Shown: positions 36,939-46,743, counted from the first letter of the stretch. The stretch: 64,000 bases of DNA from Aestuariispira insulae (GCF_003385955.1 NZ_QRDW01000015.1:1-64000), one strand, 5' to 3'. A program made the numbers and translations. Notes: generated from the letters alone by a model not told the origin.

Positions 36939-38873
36939 TCAGCGGTTGGCATCCGCCCAGGCATGCAGCATCAGCACATCCCAAAGGTGATACTGCCAGT
37001 TTCGTCGGCCGCTTTTATGTTCCTGCCAAAGCGTTCTGACGGGTTCAGCACGAAGGAAACCATGCCGGTTGAATGTTTCTTCCGACAATAAATCTTCCGC
37101 CCATTCAGCAAGCGGCCCGCGCAACCAACTGTCAATCGGCACGCCAAAACCCATTTTGGGGCGCTCCACCAGCGATTTTGGAACATATTTGTATAACAGC
37201 TGTTTCAACAGCCATTTTCCACCACCGTCCCGAATTTTCATATGGTGGGGCAAAGTCCAGGCAAATTCGACAATCCGGTGATCAAGGATCGGGACCCTCG
37301 CTTCCAGAGATACAGCCATGCTGGCCCTGTCCACCTTGGTGAGAATATCATCGGGCAGATATGTAACGGTATCGAGATATTGCATCCGCTGGGTAAAGTC
37401 GGGAATGCGTCCTGCCAGTCCAACATCCCAAATAATCCCCTTCGGCTCTTCCGCATCAAAAACCACATCTTCCGGCTCCATCCAGTGACTGATCAGACGC
37501 CGGTAAAAGCCATCTTGGTCCGTATTCAGGACCGCAGCCAGCTTATGCATTTTGTCGCCTGGCTGCGCTGGCCGCCTTTCCACGGGAACCAGACGGAACA
37601 GTTGATCCCAGAATCGCGGCGGAAGCGCTTTGATCCCGGCACCTGCCATCGCCTTGATCGGCCCCGGCACTGCCGCCAGTCTCCCCCCGATGCGCATGGC
37701 CTGAAAATAGCGATTATAGCCAGCAAACAACTCATCCCCGCCATCTCCGGACAAAGCGACCGTCACATGCTCGCGGGTCATGGCCGAAACTAAATAGGTT
37801 GGTATTTGGGAACTATCGGAAAATGGCTCGTCATAGAAATAAGGCAGCTTGGGAATAACAGCCATGGCCTCTTCCGGACTGACATAAAGCTCCGTGTGAT
37901 CCGTGCCAAGATGCCTAGCGATCGTTTTTGCGTGCTCGGCCTCGTTATATCCTGTCTCGTTAAATCCAATCGAAAAACTGCGCACCGGCTTGTCACTAAT
38001 TTTCTGCATCAGCGCCACCACAGTAGAGCTGTCGATCCCTCCTGACAGAAATGCGCCGAGCGGCACATCAGCGATCATTCGGGTTCGGATCGCCTCTTCC
38101 AGCAGATTCTCCAGCCTGCTCAGCGCTTCTTCATCGCCGCCTTCAAATTTGTTTTCTCGGCCATTGGCAACCACCTGATCCATTGACCAGTAAGTGTCAA
38201 TCTTGGGTTCACGGCTGTCTTCGGAAACCCTCAGAATCTGACCCGGCAGCAGTTTGCCAATCCCTTGATAAATGCTGTGCGGGCCGGGAATGTAATTGTG
38301 GCGCATATAGCTGGCGATGGCATCCCTGTTAATGTCCTGAGGACAATCAGGATGCGCACGCAAAGCTTTAAGTTCCGAACCAAAGATCAACCGACCTGTC
38401 TGATCCTGGTGCCAATATAGCGGCTTGATACCCAGACGGTCCCGCACCAGCCACAAGCATTTCTCCCGACGGTCCCAAAGGGCGAAGGCAAACATGCCCA
38501 CCAGTTTTTTGACCGTTGCATCAATTCCGTAAAGCGCGCAGCTTTCCAGAATCACTTCTGTGTCCGAATGGCCTTTGAAAACAATCCCTGCCTGTTCCAG
38601 GCCAGGCCGGATTTCATGTGAGTTATAGACCTCGCCATTGTAACAAATCACATAATTCCCACAATGAGAGACCATGGGTTGATGCCCGGCTTCGCTGAGA
38701 TCCACAATCGCCAGGCGCCGGTGCGATAGTGCCAGGCCGGCATCCTCATCAACCCAGACTGCTCCGCCATCCGGGCCACGATGCAAGATTGCATCCCCCA
38801 TCTTCCGGGCGAGATCCCGCAATGCCGATCCGGCTCCTGTACGGCTATCAAAAATACCGGCTATACCACACAT
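36939..38873 (-). CDS. asnB: Glutamine-hydrolysing asparagine synthase-like amidotransferase
   Basis: A 644-residue AsnB-family protein. The N-terminal class II glutaminase domain starts MCGIAGIFDS with nucleophile Cys2, followed by LHRGPDGGAVW, HRRLAIVDLS and YNGEVYN. The C-terminal synthetase domain has the PP-loop GAFLSGGIDSSTVVALMQ and VALSGDGGDELFAGYNRY. In polysaccharide loci such proteins often amidate sugar acids (uronamides) or nucleotide-sugar precursors instead of making free asparagine, so the acceptor is uncertain. It is transcribed together with a glycosyltransferase gene 23 bases upstream. The active-site Cys and PP-loop are both intact. Confidence 0.92.
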   Translation of the reverse strand: MCGIAGIFDSRTGAGSALRDLARKMGDAILHRGPDGGAVWVDEDAGLALSHRRLAIVDLSEAGHQPMVSHCGNYVICYNGEVYNSHEIRPGLEQAGIVFKGHSDTEVILESCALYGIDATVKKLVGMFAFALWDRREKCLWLVRDRLGIKPLYWHQDQTGRLIFGSELKALRAHPDCPQDINRDAIASYMRHNYIPGPHSIYQGIGKLLPGQILRVSEDSREPKIDTYWSMDQVVANGRENKFEGGDEEALSRLENLLEEAIRTRMIADVPLGAFLSGGIDSSTVVALMQKISDKPVRSFSIGFNETGYNEAEHAKTIARHLGTDHTELYVSPEEAMAVIPKLPYFYDEPFSDSSQIPTYLVSAMTREHVTVALSGDGGDELFAGYNRYFQAMRIGGRLAAVPGPIKAMAGAGIKALPPRFWDQLFRLVPVERRPAQPGDKMHKLAAVLNTDQDGFYRRLISHWMEPEDVVFDAEEPKGIIWDVGLAGRIPDFTQRMQYLDTVTYLPDDILTKVDRASMAVSLEARVPILDHRIVEFAWTLPHHMKIRDGGGKWLLKQLLYKYVPKSLVERPKMGFGVPIDSWLRGPLAEWAEDLLSEETFNRHGFLRAEPVRTLWQEHKSGRRNWQYHLWDVLMLHAWADANR

Positions 38874-38896
38874 GGGTGCACCCTTCTGAACTGGGG

Positions 38897-40099
38897 TTAT
38901 GCTTTTTCAATTATATTGAAGGCGGGATGATGGGAAAGCGGCTGTTTGTCCATCAATATCCGATAGAGCAGCTCATATTGCTCCACACAAGTCTCAATAC
39001 TGTAACTTGATCGTGCCTTATCACCTGCGGCACTGCCAAGCATCTGTCTCAAATCCGCGTCGTTGGCCAGTTTTTCTATCGCCGCAGAGAGGCTAACCGG
39101 GTTTCTGGAGGGTACGATCAGCCCATTGACCCCATCTTCCACAGCCTCTGTGTTGCCCCCTACATCCGTTGCGATAATGCCAACCGACGCAACCATTGCC
39201 TCAAGCAATGCATTGGAAAAGCCCTCTTCATGAGACGGCAGTACAAAAATATCAGAAGCGGCCAGCAATCTTGACACTGGTGAAAAAGATCCCAGGAACT
39301 TCACCCGGTCAAGGATCCCCAAATCGGCCGCACGTTTCTCAAGGGCCGCTCCATGGCCGTCATCCCGCCCGGCCAAAAGCAGGCACCAACTCCGGCGGAT
39401 TTGCGCTTGGCCCAACGCCTCCAACAGATCCATATGGCCCTTATAGGGAATCAAATTCGCAACCGTGGTCAAGACAAGCGTGTCATCGGATATACCCAAT
39501 TCACGCCGCAGATCCATGCCTGTATTGTCCGGAACCCTGGAAGCGTCGACACCATTATAGATCAGACCGACCTGACGCGATGGCGCATCCTCATCTTTGA
39601 CAAGCTGTCGGACAACCGCCGCAGAATTTCCCAATAAAGCATGCATCCGCCGATGTAAGAACATCTCCAGAGGACGGGAAAATCTCCGTGAATTCATATA
39701 GTGATTGAGACTCCGGCGGCTCATGATCCGTTTCGCGCGGCATGTCAGCAATCCAATGGGTCCGCCAAGCCAATAGCTGGCCGGCAGGAAAAAATGCATG
39801 ATCGTCGGCTGTTTGGTCACACAATAGAGCGCCAGTTGGACAGCGGTTGTTAGATGACGCAAAAGGCGGATGGGGGCAACCGGTGGCTTCTCTATATTCA
39901 ATTCAAACCACGGCCTGATCAACTTGACACCCCTGGCCTCGAATTCAGGCGCCAGGCTACCTGAGAAAGCCAGTATGAAAACACGGACATCATGCCCTTT
40001 TTGCACAAGCTCCGGTAGGACTTGCAGAAGATGTGTCTCACAGCCACCGCGCTCCAGGCTGCCAATAACTGTCAGCACCATGTCTTTTTTTTGCGCCAT
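38897..40099 (-). CDS. Family 4 glycosyltransferase
   Basis: A 400-residue GT-B enzyme. The N-terminal VIGSLERGGCETHLLQVLPE (GG-xET acceptor loop) and the C-terminal nucleotide-sugar motif DIFVLPSHEEGFSNALLEAM (EGF...E) are typical of GT4. TVANLIPYKGHMDLLEAL separates the two halves. It probably transfers a sugar from a nucleotide donor to a lipid-linked glycan on the cytosolic face; donor and linkage are not predictable. It is upstream of the asnB-like gene in the same direction and divergent from the second Wzy-like gene across a 305-base region. Confidence 0.9.
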   Translation of the reverse strand: MAQKKDMVLTVIGSLERGGCETHLLQVLPELVQKGHDVRVFILAFSGSLAPEFEARGVKLIRPWFELNIEKPPVAPIRLLRHLTTAVQLALYCVTKQPTIMHFFLPASYWLGGPIGLLTCRAKRIMSRRSLNHYMNSRRFSRPLEMFLHRRMHALLGNSAAVVRQLVKDEDAPSRQVGLIYNGVDASRVPDNTGMDLRRELGISDDTLVLTTVANLIPYKGHMDLLEALGQAQIRRSWCLLLAGRDDGHGAALEKRAADLGILDRVKFLGSFSPVSRLLAASDIFVLPSHEEGFSNALLEAMVASVGIIATDVGGNTEAVEDGVNGLIVPSRNPVSLSAAIEKLANDADLRQMLGSAAGDKARSSYSIETCVEQYELLYRILMDKQPLSHHPAFNIIEKA

Positions 40100-40404
40100 A
40101 CCGACTTACAAGACCCCCTTCATCCAATCAGGCAATGTCCGAATTCGGACCGCAACCCAAGGGTCTCTTGTAATCAAGAAATCAGTAAATTCAAGCGCAA
40201 CCCAACACAGCGACCAACAGTCGACGAGGTTGAGGTCTAAAAACACCAGCTTGGAGCCAGCCGGTCATTTCAGACCGCCAACGATTAAGCAGTTGCAAAT
40301 AAGTTGAGTTTTTCCGTATCTTCAGCGGTCAAATTCTGTCGGGCCGTACGGGCAGCACCTGATACAAAACGGCCGACATCCAAAGCAATAAAACGGTATC
40401 GTAT
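40100..40404. other. Divergent intergenic region, nothing recognised
   Basis: These 305 bases separate the GT4 gene (minus) from a Wzy-like gene (plus). They must hold both promoters. I saw no strong palindrome, terminator or RNA gene. Confidence 0.5.
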
Positions 40405-41568
40405 ATGTCCAGCCTATCAATCGACAGGACGAATCACTGGCCAATCTTCGCACTGATTATCTGTGCCCTAGCCACCTTCAAGATTCAAATTGAAGGTTTG
40501 GTGAATATCAACTTGTCCCTGTTCGAACCTATGCTGGCTGCTCTGGTTCTGCGCGCTTTCCTGCGCAGCGGAATCTTGGTTTTCAAAAAAACGGTCTTCT
40601 TTGCTGTCCTAGCTGCATCTCTGCTGGTTTTACATGCTTTTTGGACAGAGCCCTCCGCCACAGAATTTTACTCTTATTGGCTCAAGGGCTATCTTAAAAA
40701 CCTGTTCATCATATTTGATTTATGCGGCCTGCATATCGTCCTGAAAGACCTTATCAAAAATGACAAAACAATCGAGGGCAAACAGGGTCTGACCCGTTTC
40801 CTACTGCCCTTTTATCTGGTTATCGGACTTATCTCCATCACCCTGTTTCATGATGAGATAACGGCAAGAACCATATTTGTGGCCAATATGGTTTTCCTGC
40901 ATTTCCTCAATCTGCTGTATCGGAACTATGCCAGTCGGAGTGAAAAATACCTTATGCTGGCCTTAATGGTCTTCGCCTCCCTGTATGTCCTCAGCAAGGT
41001 CGGTGTCATCGTCGTTTTCTTTCTGATCATCGCCGACGTGCTCACCAGTTCCCATCCGACCATAAAACGATACAGAATTCCGGCGATCCTAACTTTTTTC
41101 CTGAGTTTGATCCTGATTGTTAGCTTACTTCACCATTTGGAAATCCAGGGCCGGTCCCTCGACAGTGTCACCCGCTCTTTCGACGTGCGCATGGCATTAT
41201 GGACAGCAGCCCTGCAGGCCACGGCAGATACCTTCCCCAAAGGCATCGGCGCCGGTCTGTGGCGCCCCTACCTTCAGGTGGTATCGCCTGTCATGTTTGA
41301 CGAAAACCACCATTACGTCCACTCAACCATACTCTCCTATACAACAGAGCTTGGCCTACTCGGCATTCTCATTCTTGGCGGCATTGGCTTTTTGTTTGCC
41401 CGCGCCTTGCTCGGCCTCCAGAGGGTTGGTTGTGCGGTCGCCCTCCTTGCCTGCACCCTGCCTTTCTTGCTGCTGCATGATATTCAGGGGATGCGCATGT
41501 TCCTGATTGCCCTAATGCTGGGGCTGGCCATCGACATCAGGCCTTCCGCTCTTCAACGCAGCCAGTAA
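40405..41568 (+). CDS. Second O-antigen polymerase/ligase-like membrane protein
   Basis: A 387-residue polytopic protein with about ten hydrophobic helices. The Wzy_C-type region reads SFDVRMALWTAALQATADTF and FPKGIGAGLWRPYL, then HHYVHSTILSYTTELGLLGIL, where the conserved His-containing loop is followed by E-x-G-L. It is dissimilar from the protein at 34083 except in this domain. It might polymerise a second glycan or act as ligase while the other is the polymerase. No ribosome site stands out before the ATG. It is the only plus-strand gene between 36939 and the right edge. Confidence 0.8.
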   Translation: MSSLSIDRTNHWPIFALIICALATFKIQIEGLVNINLSLFEPMLAALVLRAFLRSGILVFKKTVFFAVLAASLLVLHAFWTEPSATEFYSYWLKGYLKNLFIIFDLCGLHIVLKDLIKNDKTIEGKQGLTRFLLPFYLVIGLISITLFHDEITARTIFVANMVFLHFLNLLYRNYASRSEKYLMLALMVFASLYVLSKVGVIVVFFLIIADVLTSSHPTIKRYRIPAILTFFLSLILIVSLLHHLEIQGRSLDSVTRSFDVRMALWTAALQATADTFPKGIGAGLWRPYLQVVSPVMFDENHHYVHSTILSYTTELGLLGILILGGIGFLFARALLGLQRVGCAVALLACTLPFLLLHDIQGMRMFLIALMLGLAIDIRPSALQRSQ

Positions 41569-41620
41569 CCGTTCCCGGGCCGGCAATTGGGCCGTCAAGA
41601 TCCAGGCAGGAACCGTTCAA

Positions 41621-42649
41621 TCATCGTGCCAGACGGAGGAACACCAATCTGGCAAAATTGCGGGCAAAGATCTCCGGATACCGCCCGATCGTTACCGCCA
41701 GCAACCGGATCCAACCGGGCTCAAACGGCGGTACCACCCCCATACGGATGACCCTGTCGATCACGAATGATCTGATATAGCGTGTTTCCCTGTGCCCGAA
41801 ACGTTTGACGATCCGATCAAGAATAGCCAGCGCACAAAAACAGGCGGACACACGAACCGGCCCTAGCTTGCCCGCCTCTTCACGGCCCGCCAAAAAAACA
41901 GTATCAATTTGCCGGAAAACATCAGCATCCCATTCTCCGCCCAGCAGGAAAGCGGCATAGTCGCGCTGGATTATTATGCTGTTTTCAATCTGCCGACCGC
42001 GCTTGCGGATGGAAATAGACTGGTCATGAAGCCGTTGCTTCAGCACATGCTCTGCAAGATTGGCGGCTTTGCCCGCTTTAAGGCATTCTTTCCAGAATGC
42101 CCAGTCCTGAGTGGTATCAAATGCCACATCGTATTTTAAGCCATCCCGGCTGAACAGGGATCGCCGGAACATGACGGCCGGATGAGAGAACGGATTTTGA
42201 AAAAGGTTGATCTGCCGGACATCCCTGTCTTCCAGCACATGCCCCGTCTCGCCGACGAACTTGCCATCGGGCGCGATGTGGATAACCTGCCCGCCGACAA
42301 GAACATGATCCTGATGCCGATCCAAAAAGGCAGCCTGTGCCTCAAATCGGGACGGCAGGGCGATATCATCCGCATCCATACGGGCAATATAGTCACCTTC
42401 GGCAAGGCCAATCGCCTTGTTCAGGCTCGCGGCAAGACCGATATTTGCAGAATTATTAATCAGTCGTATTTCCGGGAAACGCGCGGCGTAATCCGCCAGG
42501 ATCTCAGCACTTTGATCTGTAGAGGCGTCATCTACAACAATAATCTCACTGGCCTTGAGGGTCTGATGAAGGACACTGTCTAGCGCTTCGGCCAGAAAAT
42601 CGCCTGTGTTATAGACACTTAGAACGACAGAGACAGTCGCATCCTTCAT
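41621..42649 (-). CDS. Family 2 glycosyltransferase
   Basis: A 342-residue GT-A enzyme. SVVLSVYNTGDFLAEALDSV at the N-terminus, EIIVVDDASTDQSAEILADY (nucleotide-binding Asp pair), and GDYIARMDADDIALPSRFEA with the DxD metal motif are all intact. The C-terminal third is hydrophobic and aromatic but without a clear transmembrane helix. It transfers a sugar in an inverting reaction; the donor is unknown. It is the last gene of the long minus-strand glycan series, and its start overlaps the previous gene's stop by 4 bases (ATGA). Confidence 0.92.
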   Translation of the reverse strand: MKDATVSVVLSVYNTGDFLAEALDSVLHQTLKASEIIVVDDASTDQSAEILADYAARFPEIRLINNSANIGLAASLNKAIGLAEGDYIARMDADDIALPSRFEAQAAFLDRHQDHVLVGGQVIHIAPDGKFVGETGHVLEDRDVRQINLFQNPFSHPAVMFRRSLFSRDGLKYDVAFDTTQDWAFWKECLKAGKAANLAEHVLKQRLHDQSISIRKRGRQIENSIIIQRDYAAFLLGGEWDADVFRQIDTVFLAGREEAGKLGPVRVSACFCALAILDRIVKRFGHRETRYIRSFVIDRVIRMGVVPPFEPGWIRLLAVTIGRYPEIFARNFARLVFLRLAR

Positions 42650-43779
42650 GTCCGGCCCGCCTTCTGACTAACCTGGCCAAATAACGACTGTTCCATCTTC
42701 GCTATCGCCTGGACCGAAAAACGGGAAAGTGCCCAGTCCCTTGCTTTTTTTCCAAGCGACTCCGACTGCTTCCGATCCAGACCGCTAATGCGTTGAAGGC
42801 CGTGTCTCAATCCCACCAGGCTGCTATCTGCAAGTATACCGGTTTCCCCGTCCACAATTTGTTCCCGGATCCCCGGGCTGTCGGCGCCAAAGACAGGCAT
42901 GCCAAAAGACATGGTTTCCAGCAGTGATTTTGGATGACCTTCATAATGAGAAGGCAGGACAAACCAGTCCGCATCAGACAAATATTCCCGCAATTTTTCC
43001 TGGGCGACGCGGCCGACAAACTGGCAATTAATGTCAAACTTTTGCGCGGTCGCCTTCAATACCCTTTCCAGAGGCCCCTCACCGATCAATGTCAGGCGCA
43101 CAGGCATTCCCGCGCAAGCTTCAATGAAGGTTTCAAGATTCTTTTGTTCAGTAAAACGGCCATAAAAGGCCAGCCGCAAAAGCTCAGGTTGCCGTTTCGC
43201 CTTGAAAGGTGGACTCCAGCTTTCAGGGACAATGTAATTTGGTACAATGGTCACTTTCTCCGGTGCCAGCCCGTGCCGATCCGCTGCACGCTTCGCCAGC
43301 TCCGCCGTTGTGAAAACGGCATGAGCGCCCGCTTGAAGATTTACAAACTCATATCGGCAGGCAGCCAAAGCCTCTCGACTATCCGTCCCATATTCCGCGA
43401 CCCTGTGCTCATAATGGCCATAGCCCTGGCGTACGATCAGGGGGATCTTCCAGGCGCGCGCACATCGCCTGGCTATATGTGCGCCGTAAAGCTGATTGGT
43501 TTTCAAAACGGTGGCAGCGCGCCCCACACGCGCATGCAGCCAGGGGATGAGCGCGGCATACAGCCTGAAATGCAGATGATATTCGTTGCAAAGGACTTCA
43601 ACAAAATCAAAACTTTTGGCTATTTCAAGATCTTCCGGCCCGCCATAGCTGACAATGCGAACTTTCCATCCAGCTTGGGCATGCTCATGGTAAAGCGCCA
43701 GTTCGCGTTCCAGAATGCCCGCATCCTTCCAGGACTTCAGCGAGCTGCCGTAAGTCAGGAAAAGAACAAGTTCAGGCAT
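42646..43779 (-). CDS. Family 4 glycosyltransferase
   Basis: A 377-residue GT-B enzyme. LRLAFYGRFTEQKNLETFIE begins the donor-binding half, LTLIGEGPLERVLK follows, and WFVLPSHYEGHPKSLLETMS then FGMPVFGADSPGIREQI form the nucleotide-sugar signature. I use the ATG at 43779, preceded by GGGCGG; a TTG eight codons earlier is also in frame. The start overlaps the stop of the methyltransferase gene upstream by 8 bases, and the end overlaps the GT2 gene by 4 bases, so the three are likely translated together. Donor and acceptor are not predictable. Confidence 0.9.
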   Translation of the reverse strand: MPELVLFLTYGSSLKSWKDAGILERELALYHEHAQAGWKVRIVSYGGPEDLEIAKSFDFVEVLCNEYHLHFRLYAALIPWLHARVGRAATVLKTNQLYGAHIARRCARAWKIPLIVRQGYGHYEHRVAEYGTDSREALAACRYEFVNLQAGAHAVFTTAELAKRAADRHGLAPEKVTIVPNYIVPESWSPPFKAKRQPELLRLAFYGRFTEQKNLETFIEACAGMPVRLTLIGEGPLERVLKATAQKFDINCQFVGRVAQEKLREYLSDADWFVLPSHYEGHPKSLLETMSFGMPVFGADSPGIREQIVDGETGILADSSLVGLRHGLQRISGLDRKQSESLGKKARDWALSRFSVQAIAKMEQSLFGQVSQKAGRT

Positions 43780-44551
43780 CTGAACCGCCCGCAGGCTCGG
43801 CAACGACCCATATCTCGCCCCAACGGATTTCAGCCTTCAATATCCGCAGGCCACTTTCCTCCAGTTCCGCCATCAATTCCGGCGGCCGGTGCTCAATGAA
43901 ATGCGTGACATCACTTCGATACTCAACAGCGAGTTCATCTTTCAGCGGTACTCGCCAGTCGCGCTCGTAATTTGGCACCCGGATAATGAATTTCTCGGGT
44001 TGGTGCTGTTGGCATAGAGAGCGGAGAAAAGCCGGTCGTTCCTCAATATGTTCCAGGACATTAGACAGGACCACAGTCCGGTAACCGCCCGCGCCAATCT
44101 TCCCTTTCGTGGCATCAGCACAAAAATACGACAAATTGCCACCCTGATGCGTGGCATTGGCAATATCAATACGCTCCTGGCTGATATCCACGCCCACCAC
44201 CTGGGTATCTATTCTCTCTGAGATGGCTGCCGCCAAATATCCGGTATGGCAGCCAACATCCAAAATTGGCCCCCCGGCGGCAGCGGCCAGTTCGGCAAAG
44301 TGATCCACATAACCTGTCAGGCGATGTTTGACATGATGTCCATGACCATACTTAACCGCCCATTGGCCGCACATTCCGTATATATAGTTATCCATTTTCA
44401 GGAGAAAACGCAGAGTTTCAACCGGCTCCTGCCCTTGCGCCCTTAGAGAAACGGCCAGTTTCAATAGCTGTTCGAACCTTGCCTGGGGGATCAACCTTAA
44501 GATTGCGGCAATGCCTGTTTTCAAGACAGATCTCATTTTTAGGGGATCCAA
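43772..44551 (-). CDS. SAM-dependent methyltransferase (class I)
   Basis: A 259-residue Rossmann methyltransferase. GPILDVGCHTGYLAAAISER is motif I with the SAM-binding GxG, VVGVDISQERIDIA is the acidic loop, and YRTVVLSNVLEHIEERPAFL is the conserved 'LEH' region. An N-terminal helical extension of about 90 residues precedes the core. In this locus it may O-methylate a sugar or carrier-linked glycan. The stop overlaps the GT4 gene downstream, and 3 bases separate it from the glycosyltransferase upstream. Confidence 0.9.
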   Translation of the reverse strand: MDPLKMRSVLKTGIAAILRLIPQARFEQLLKLAVSLRAQGQEPVETLRFLLKMDNYIYGMCGQWAVKYGHGHHVKHRLTGYVDHFAELAAAAGGPILDVGCHTGYLAAAISERIDTQVVGVDISQERIDIANATHQGGNLSYFCADATKGKIGAGGYRTVVLSNVLEHIEERPAFLRSLCQQHQPEKFIIRVPNYERDWRVPLKDELAVEYRSDVTHFIEHRPPELMAELEESGLRILKAEIRWGEIWVVAEPAGGSDA

Positions 44552-44554
44552 TTT

Positions 44555-45574
44555 TTAAATGGCTTGCCGCAAGTCGAGTCCTTGCCCATTGCCAGACGAC
44601 ATAACATGCTCTTGGTAAACCCGTTTCAGGACGTCTTCATACTGAGGCCCAACAAGCGAGATTCGATAGGGGTTGTGTTCCAGACGCTCAACCATATCGT
44701 GATAATTCTTTTTAATGCTTTCAAGGCAATGAAAGAAATTCCCCTCATATGCGACACCATTTTCTCCGACATTTTCTGGACTGGATCCAGAAGGGTGGAA
44801 TATCACCGGCAAACCGCAATTCATTCCTTCAAGAATAGTATTCGAACATGTTTCTTCACGTCCTAAAAACAACAGCACGTGGTTTGAGCGGTAGAATTCA
44901 GCTAGCTTTCGGTGAGGTAACGGCCGATTGGTGGGAATATTTTCAAACATCACCCCTTCGGGTAAACGGCCAACAAATGTCACCTGCACATCAATGCGTC
45001 CTGCAATTTCTTTATCAATTTTTTGATAAAGTTCAAATCCCTTTGCGGGGTCGCAAGACCAGGAAACCGCAAGCACCTTAAGCGGATTTTTCCCATCCCA
45101 ATAGTTTCTTTTTTCATGTTTTAGGCCGAACCAACGTGGATGGAACAGATTAAATATATTCTCATCCACACCATTGCGAATCACTGTGGCCTCACCACTG
45201 AACCCCTCCTGAGTAAAGAAATCGCGGCTGTACTGGCTCTGAAATATCGAGTGTTTTACGTATGGCGAAAATGCAATCTGTCGTCGGTCTCCTTCAACAA
45301 CACCATCACGCATTGCCCGGATTTCCGGAGAGCCGCTCACCACCATACCAGTTTTTCTGTGGATGATTGGAATACCACGATCATAAATCTTCTTAACTGT
45401 TTCAAGATTGAGTTCAAGCGTCAGCGCGTTCAATAATGCGATATCAAAGTCTTCGTTAATCTTGTTTGTAACTATATGGCCATGTTTCTCAAGCCAGCGG
45501 CCAAGGGCCACCAGGAAACTATTCGCCCCCCCCCAGGGCCCGCGAATGACTTTGCGATTAATAAAGATCTTCAT
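44555..45574 (-). CDS. GT-B glycosyltransferase
   Basis: A 339-residue protein starting at the ATG at 45574 (MKIFINRKVIRGPWGGANSF). This N-terminal GGANSF loop is typical of GT4 acceptor domains. LKVLAVSWSCDPAKGFELYQ opens the donor domain, and LFLGREETCSNTILEGMNCG then LPVIFHPSGSSPENVG is the nucleotide-sugar site (E-T-C-S-N-T-I-L-E). The longer frame start at 45610 overlaps the upstream gene and has no family support. The gene is AT-richer than those in the left half of the window. Function beyond glycosyl transfer is unknown. Confidence 0.8.
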   Translation of the reverse strand: MKIFINRKVIRGPWGGANSFLVALGRWLEKHGHIVTNKINEDFDIALLNALTLELNLETVKKIYDRGIPIIHRKTGMVVSGSPEIRAMRDGVVEGDRRQIAFSPYVKHSIFQSQYSRDFFTQEGFSGEATVIRNGVDENIFNLFHPRWFGLKHEKRNYWDGKNPLKVLAVSWSCDPAKGFELYQKIDKEIAGRIDVQVTFVGRLPEGVMFENIPTNRPLPHRKLAEFYRSNHVLLFLGREETCSNTILEGMNCGLPVIFHPSGSSPENVGENGVAYEGNFFHCLESIKKNYHDMVERLEHNPYRISLVGPQYEDVLKRVYQEHVMSSGNGQGLDLRQAI

Positions 45575-45590
45575 AGAAACAAAACCCACA

Positions 45591-46733
45591 TTAAATAAAA
45601 CGTCTCTCAATCAGTCTTAGTACTCTGCTTGCAATAGATGGCTGTGGTGGAGACCTGTATTGTTTAAGCTCACTTTCCGCGCTTGGAACACATGAAATTT
45701 CCACAGGAAGACTTGGGGCTGAACAATCAAGAGCGTCTAAAAAACCCTCCAGTGCCTTTTCGCGTACAAGTTCCACTTTTCGAGCCAAAGCTCTACCCAT
45801 ATCCGTCCGCTTTTCAGCAGATTGTGCCAATTCCATCAACCCCCGATACCAACCATGTGGTGTACCAGCCAGAACTCCCTCAACCCCATCTTCGATTAAC
45901 TGGCATGTAGATGGTGTAAAATCCGAGACAACCGGAATGCCGAATTTTCCAAAAACACTGATACGCCCAGCATTTGCACTGGCTTTGTATCGGGTGAAGA
46001 AATCAAAAGGTTCATAATTAACATTTAAGCCTGGCACTTCAGCCCGGCGCAGCATTTTTTGCATATCCCGAACAGGCAGAAGATTAGGTACTATTCCGAT
46101 ATCCACCCGCCTCAAGACCTCTTCATAGACATTCGGATGCCACTGAACATGCTCAGTAGCTACCAATTTTTCGTCCGGTATACCTTTAGTCACACGACCT
46201 AGTTTATCGATATTATATATGAGCACCAGGCGACATCGATAGTTTCGCGCAAATGCTTCAATTGCCGGCGAGACATGCTGGCCCATGCCTTCAAGGTGAA
46301 CTTTGTTACCATGATATCCAATGATGATTTCATCATTCTCTACATGTTTCACCAATCGTTCTTCCATTTCGGGGAACATTGGAAAAACCAGCACATTGTT
46401 ATTCAGCCGGTAGAACGCATCCCTTTGCTCCACAGAGCTGACCAAAAGCAAGTCTCCCGCCCGTGCAGCATCGATATAGGTCTGGCTGGATTGTTTGGGG
46501 TCCGCTATGACAATCTTGAGATCCGGGTTCTGCCCCCTAGCCTTCTCAATATCCGCTTCTACCCCCATAAAAACAGCGACATCATATTGATCGTAATGAT
46601 CCCAGTCGCCATGTACGGCGACATGCCCCAACGATTTCAACCTTGCCGCTAAGTCAAAGATACAAACCTGGCTTCCCATGTTATTCACATGAGTATTTAA
46701 AACAAACCGCTTCTTTTCAGTAACAACAGTCAT
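45591..46733 (-). CDS. Putative GT-B-fold glycosyltransferase
   Basis: A 380-residue protein. VLNTHVNNMGSQVCIFDLAA at the start and the GT4-like RISVFGKFGIPVVSDFTPSTC region (written here as RISVFGKFGIPVV, SDFTPSTC) suggest a two-domain GT-B fold. ENDEIIIGYHGNKVHLEGM lies mid-protein, and DIGIVPNLLPVRDMQKML resembles the donor-site strand. Classical EGF-type residues are absent, so it may belong to an unusual family or be inactive. It lies between another glycosyltransferase (16 bases downstream) and a methyltransferase (10 bases upstream). Assignment is moderate and mainly from fold-like patterns and context. Confidence 0.6.
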   Translation of the reverse strand: MTVVTEKKRFVLNTHVNNMGSQVCIFDLAARLKSLGHVAVHGDWDHYDQYDVAVFMGVEADIEKARGQNPDLKIVIADPKQSSQTYIDAARAGDLLLVSSVEQRDAFYRLNNNVLVFPMFPEMEERLVKHVENDEIIIGYHGNKVHLEGMGQHVSPAIEAFARNYRCRLVLIYNIDKLGRVTKGIPDEKLVATEHVQWHPNVYEEVLRRVDIGIVPNLLPVRDMQKMLRRAEVPGLNVNYEPFDFFTRYKASANAGRISVFGKFGIPVVSDFTPSTCQLIEDGVEGVLAGTPHGWYRGLMELAQSAEKRTDMGRALARKVELVREKALEGFLDALDCSAPSLPVEISCVPSAESELKQYRSPPQPSIASRVLRLIERRFI

Positions 46734-46743
46734 GGGTCAATTA

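Noticed and set aside
41569-41620. Repeated AACCGTTCC in the convergent gap as a terminator
   Set aside because: The two copies are nearly direct, not inverted (AACCGTT at both ends), so no stable stem results.
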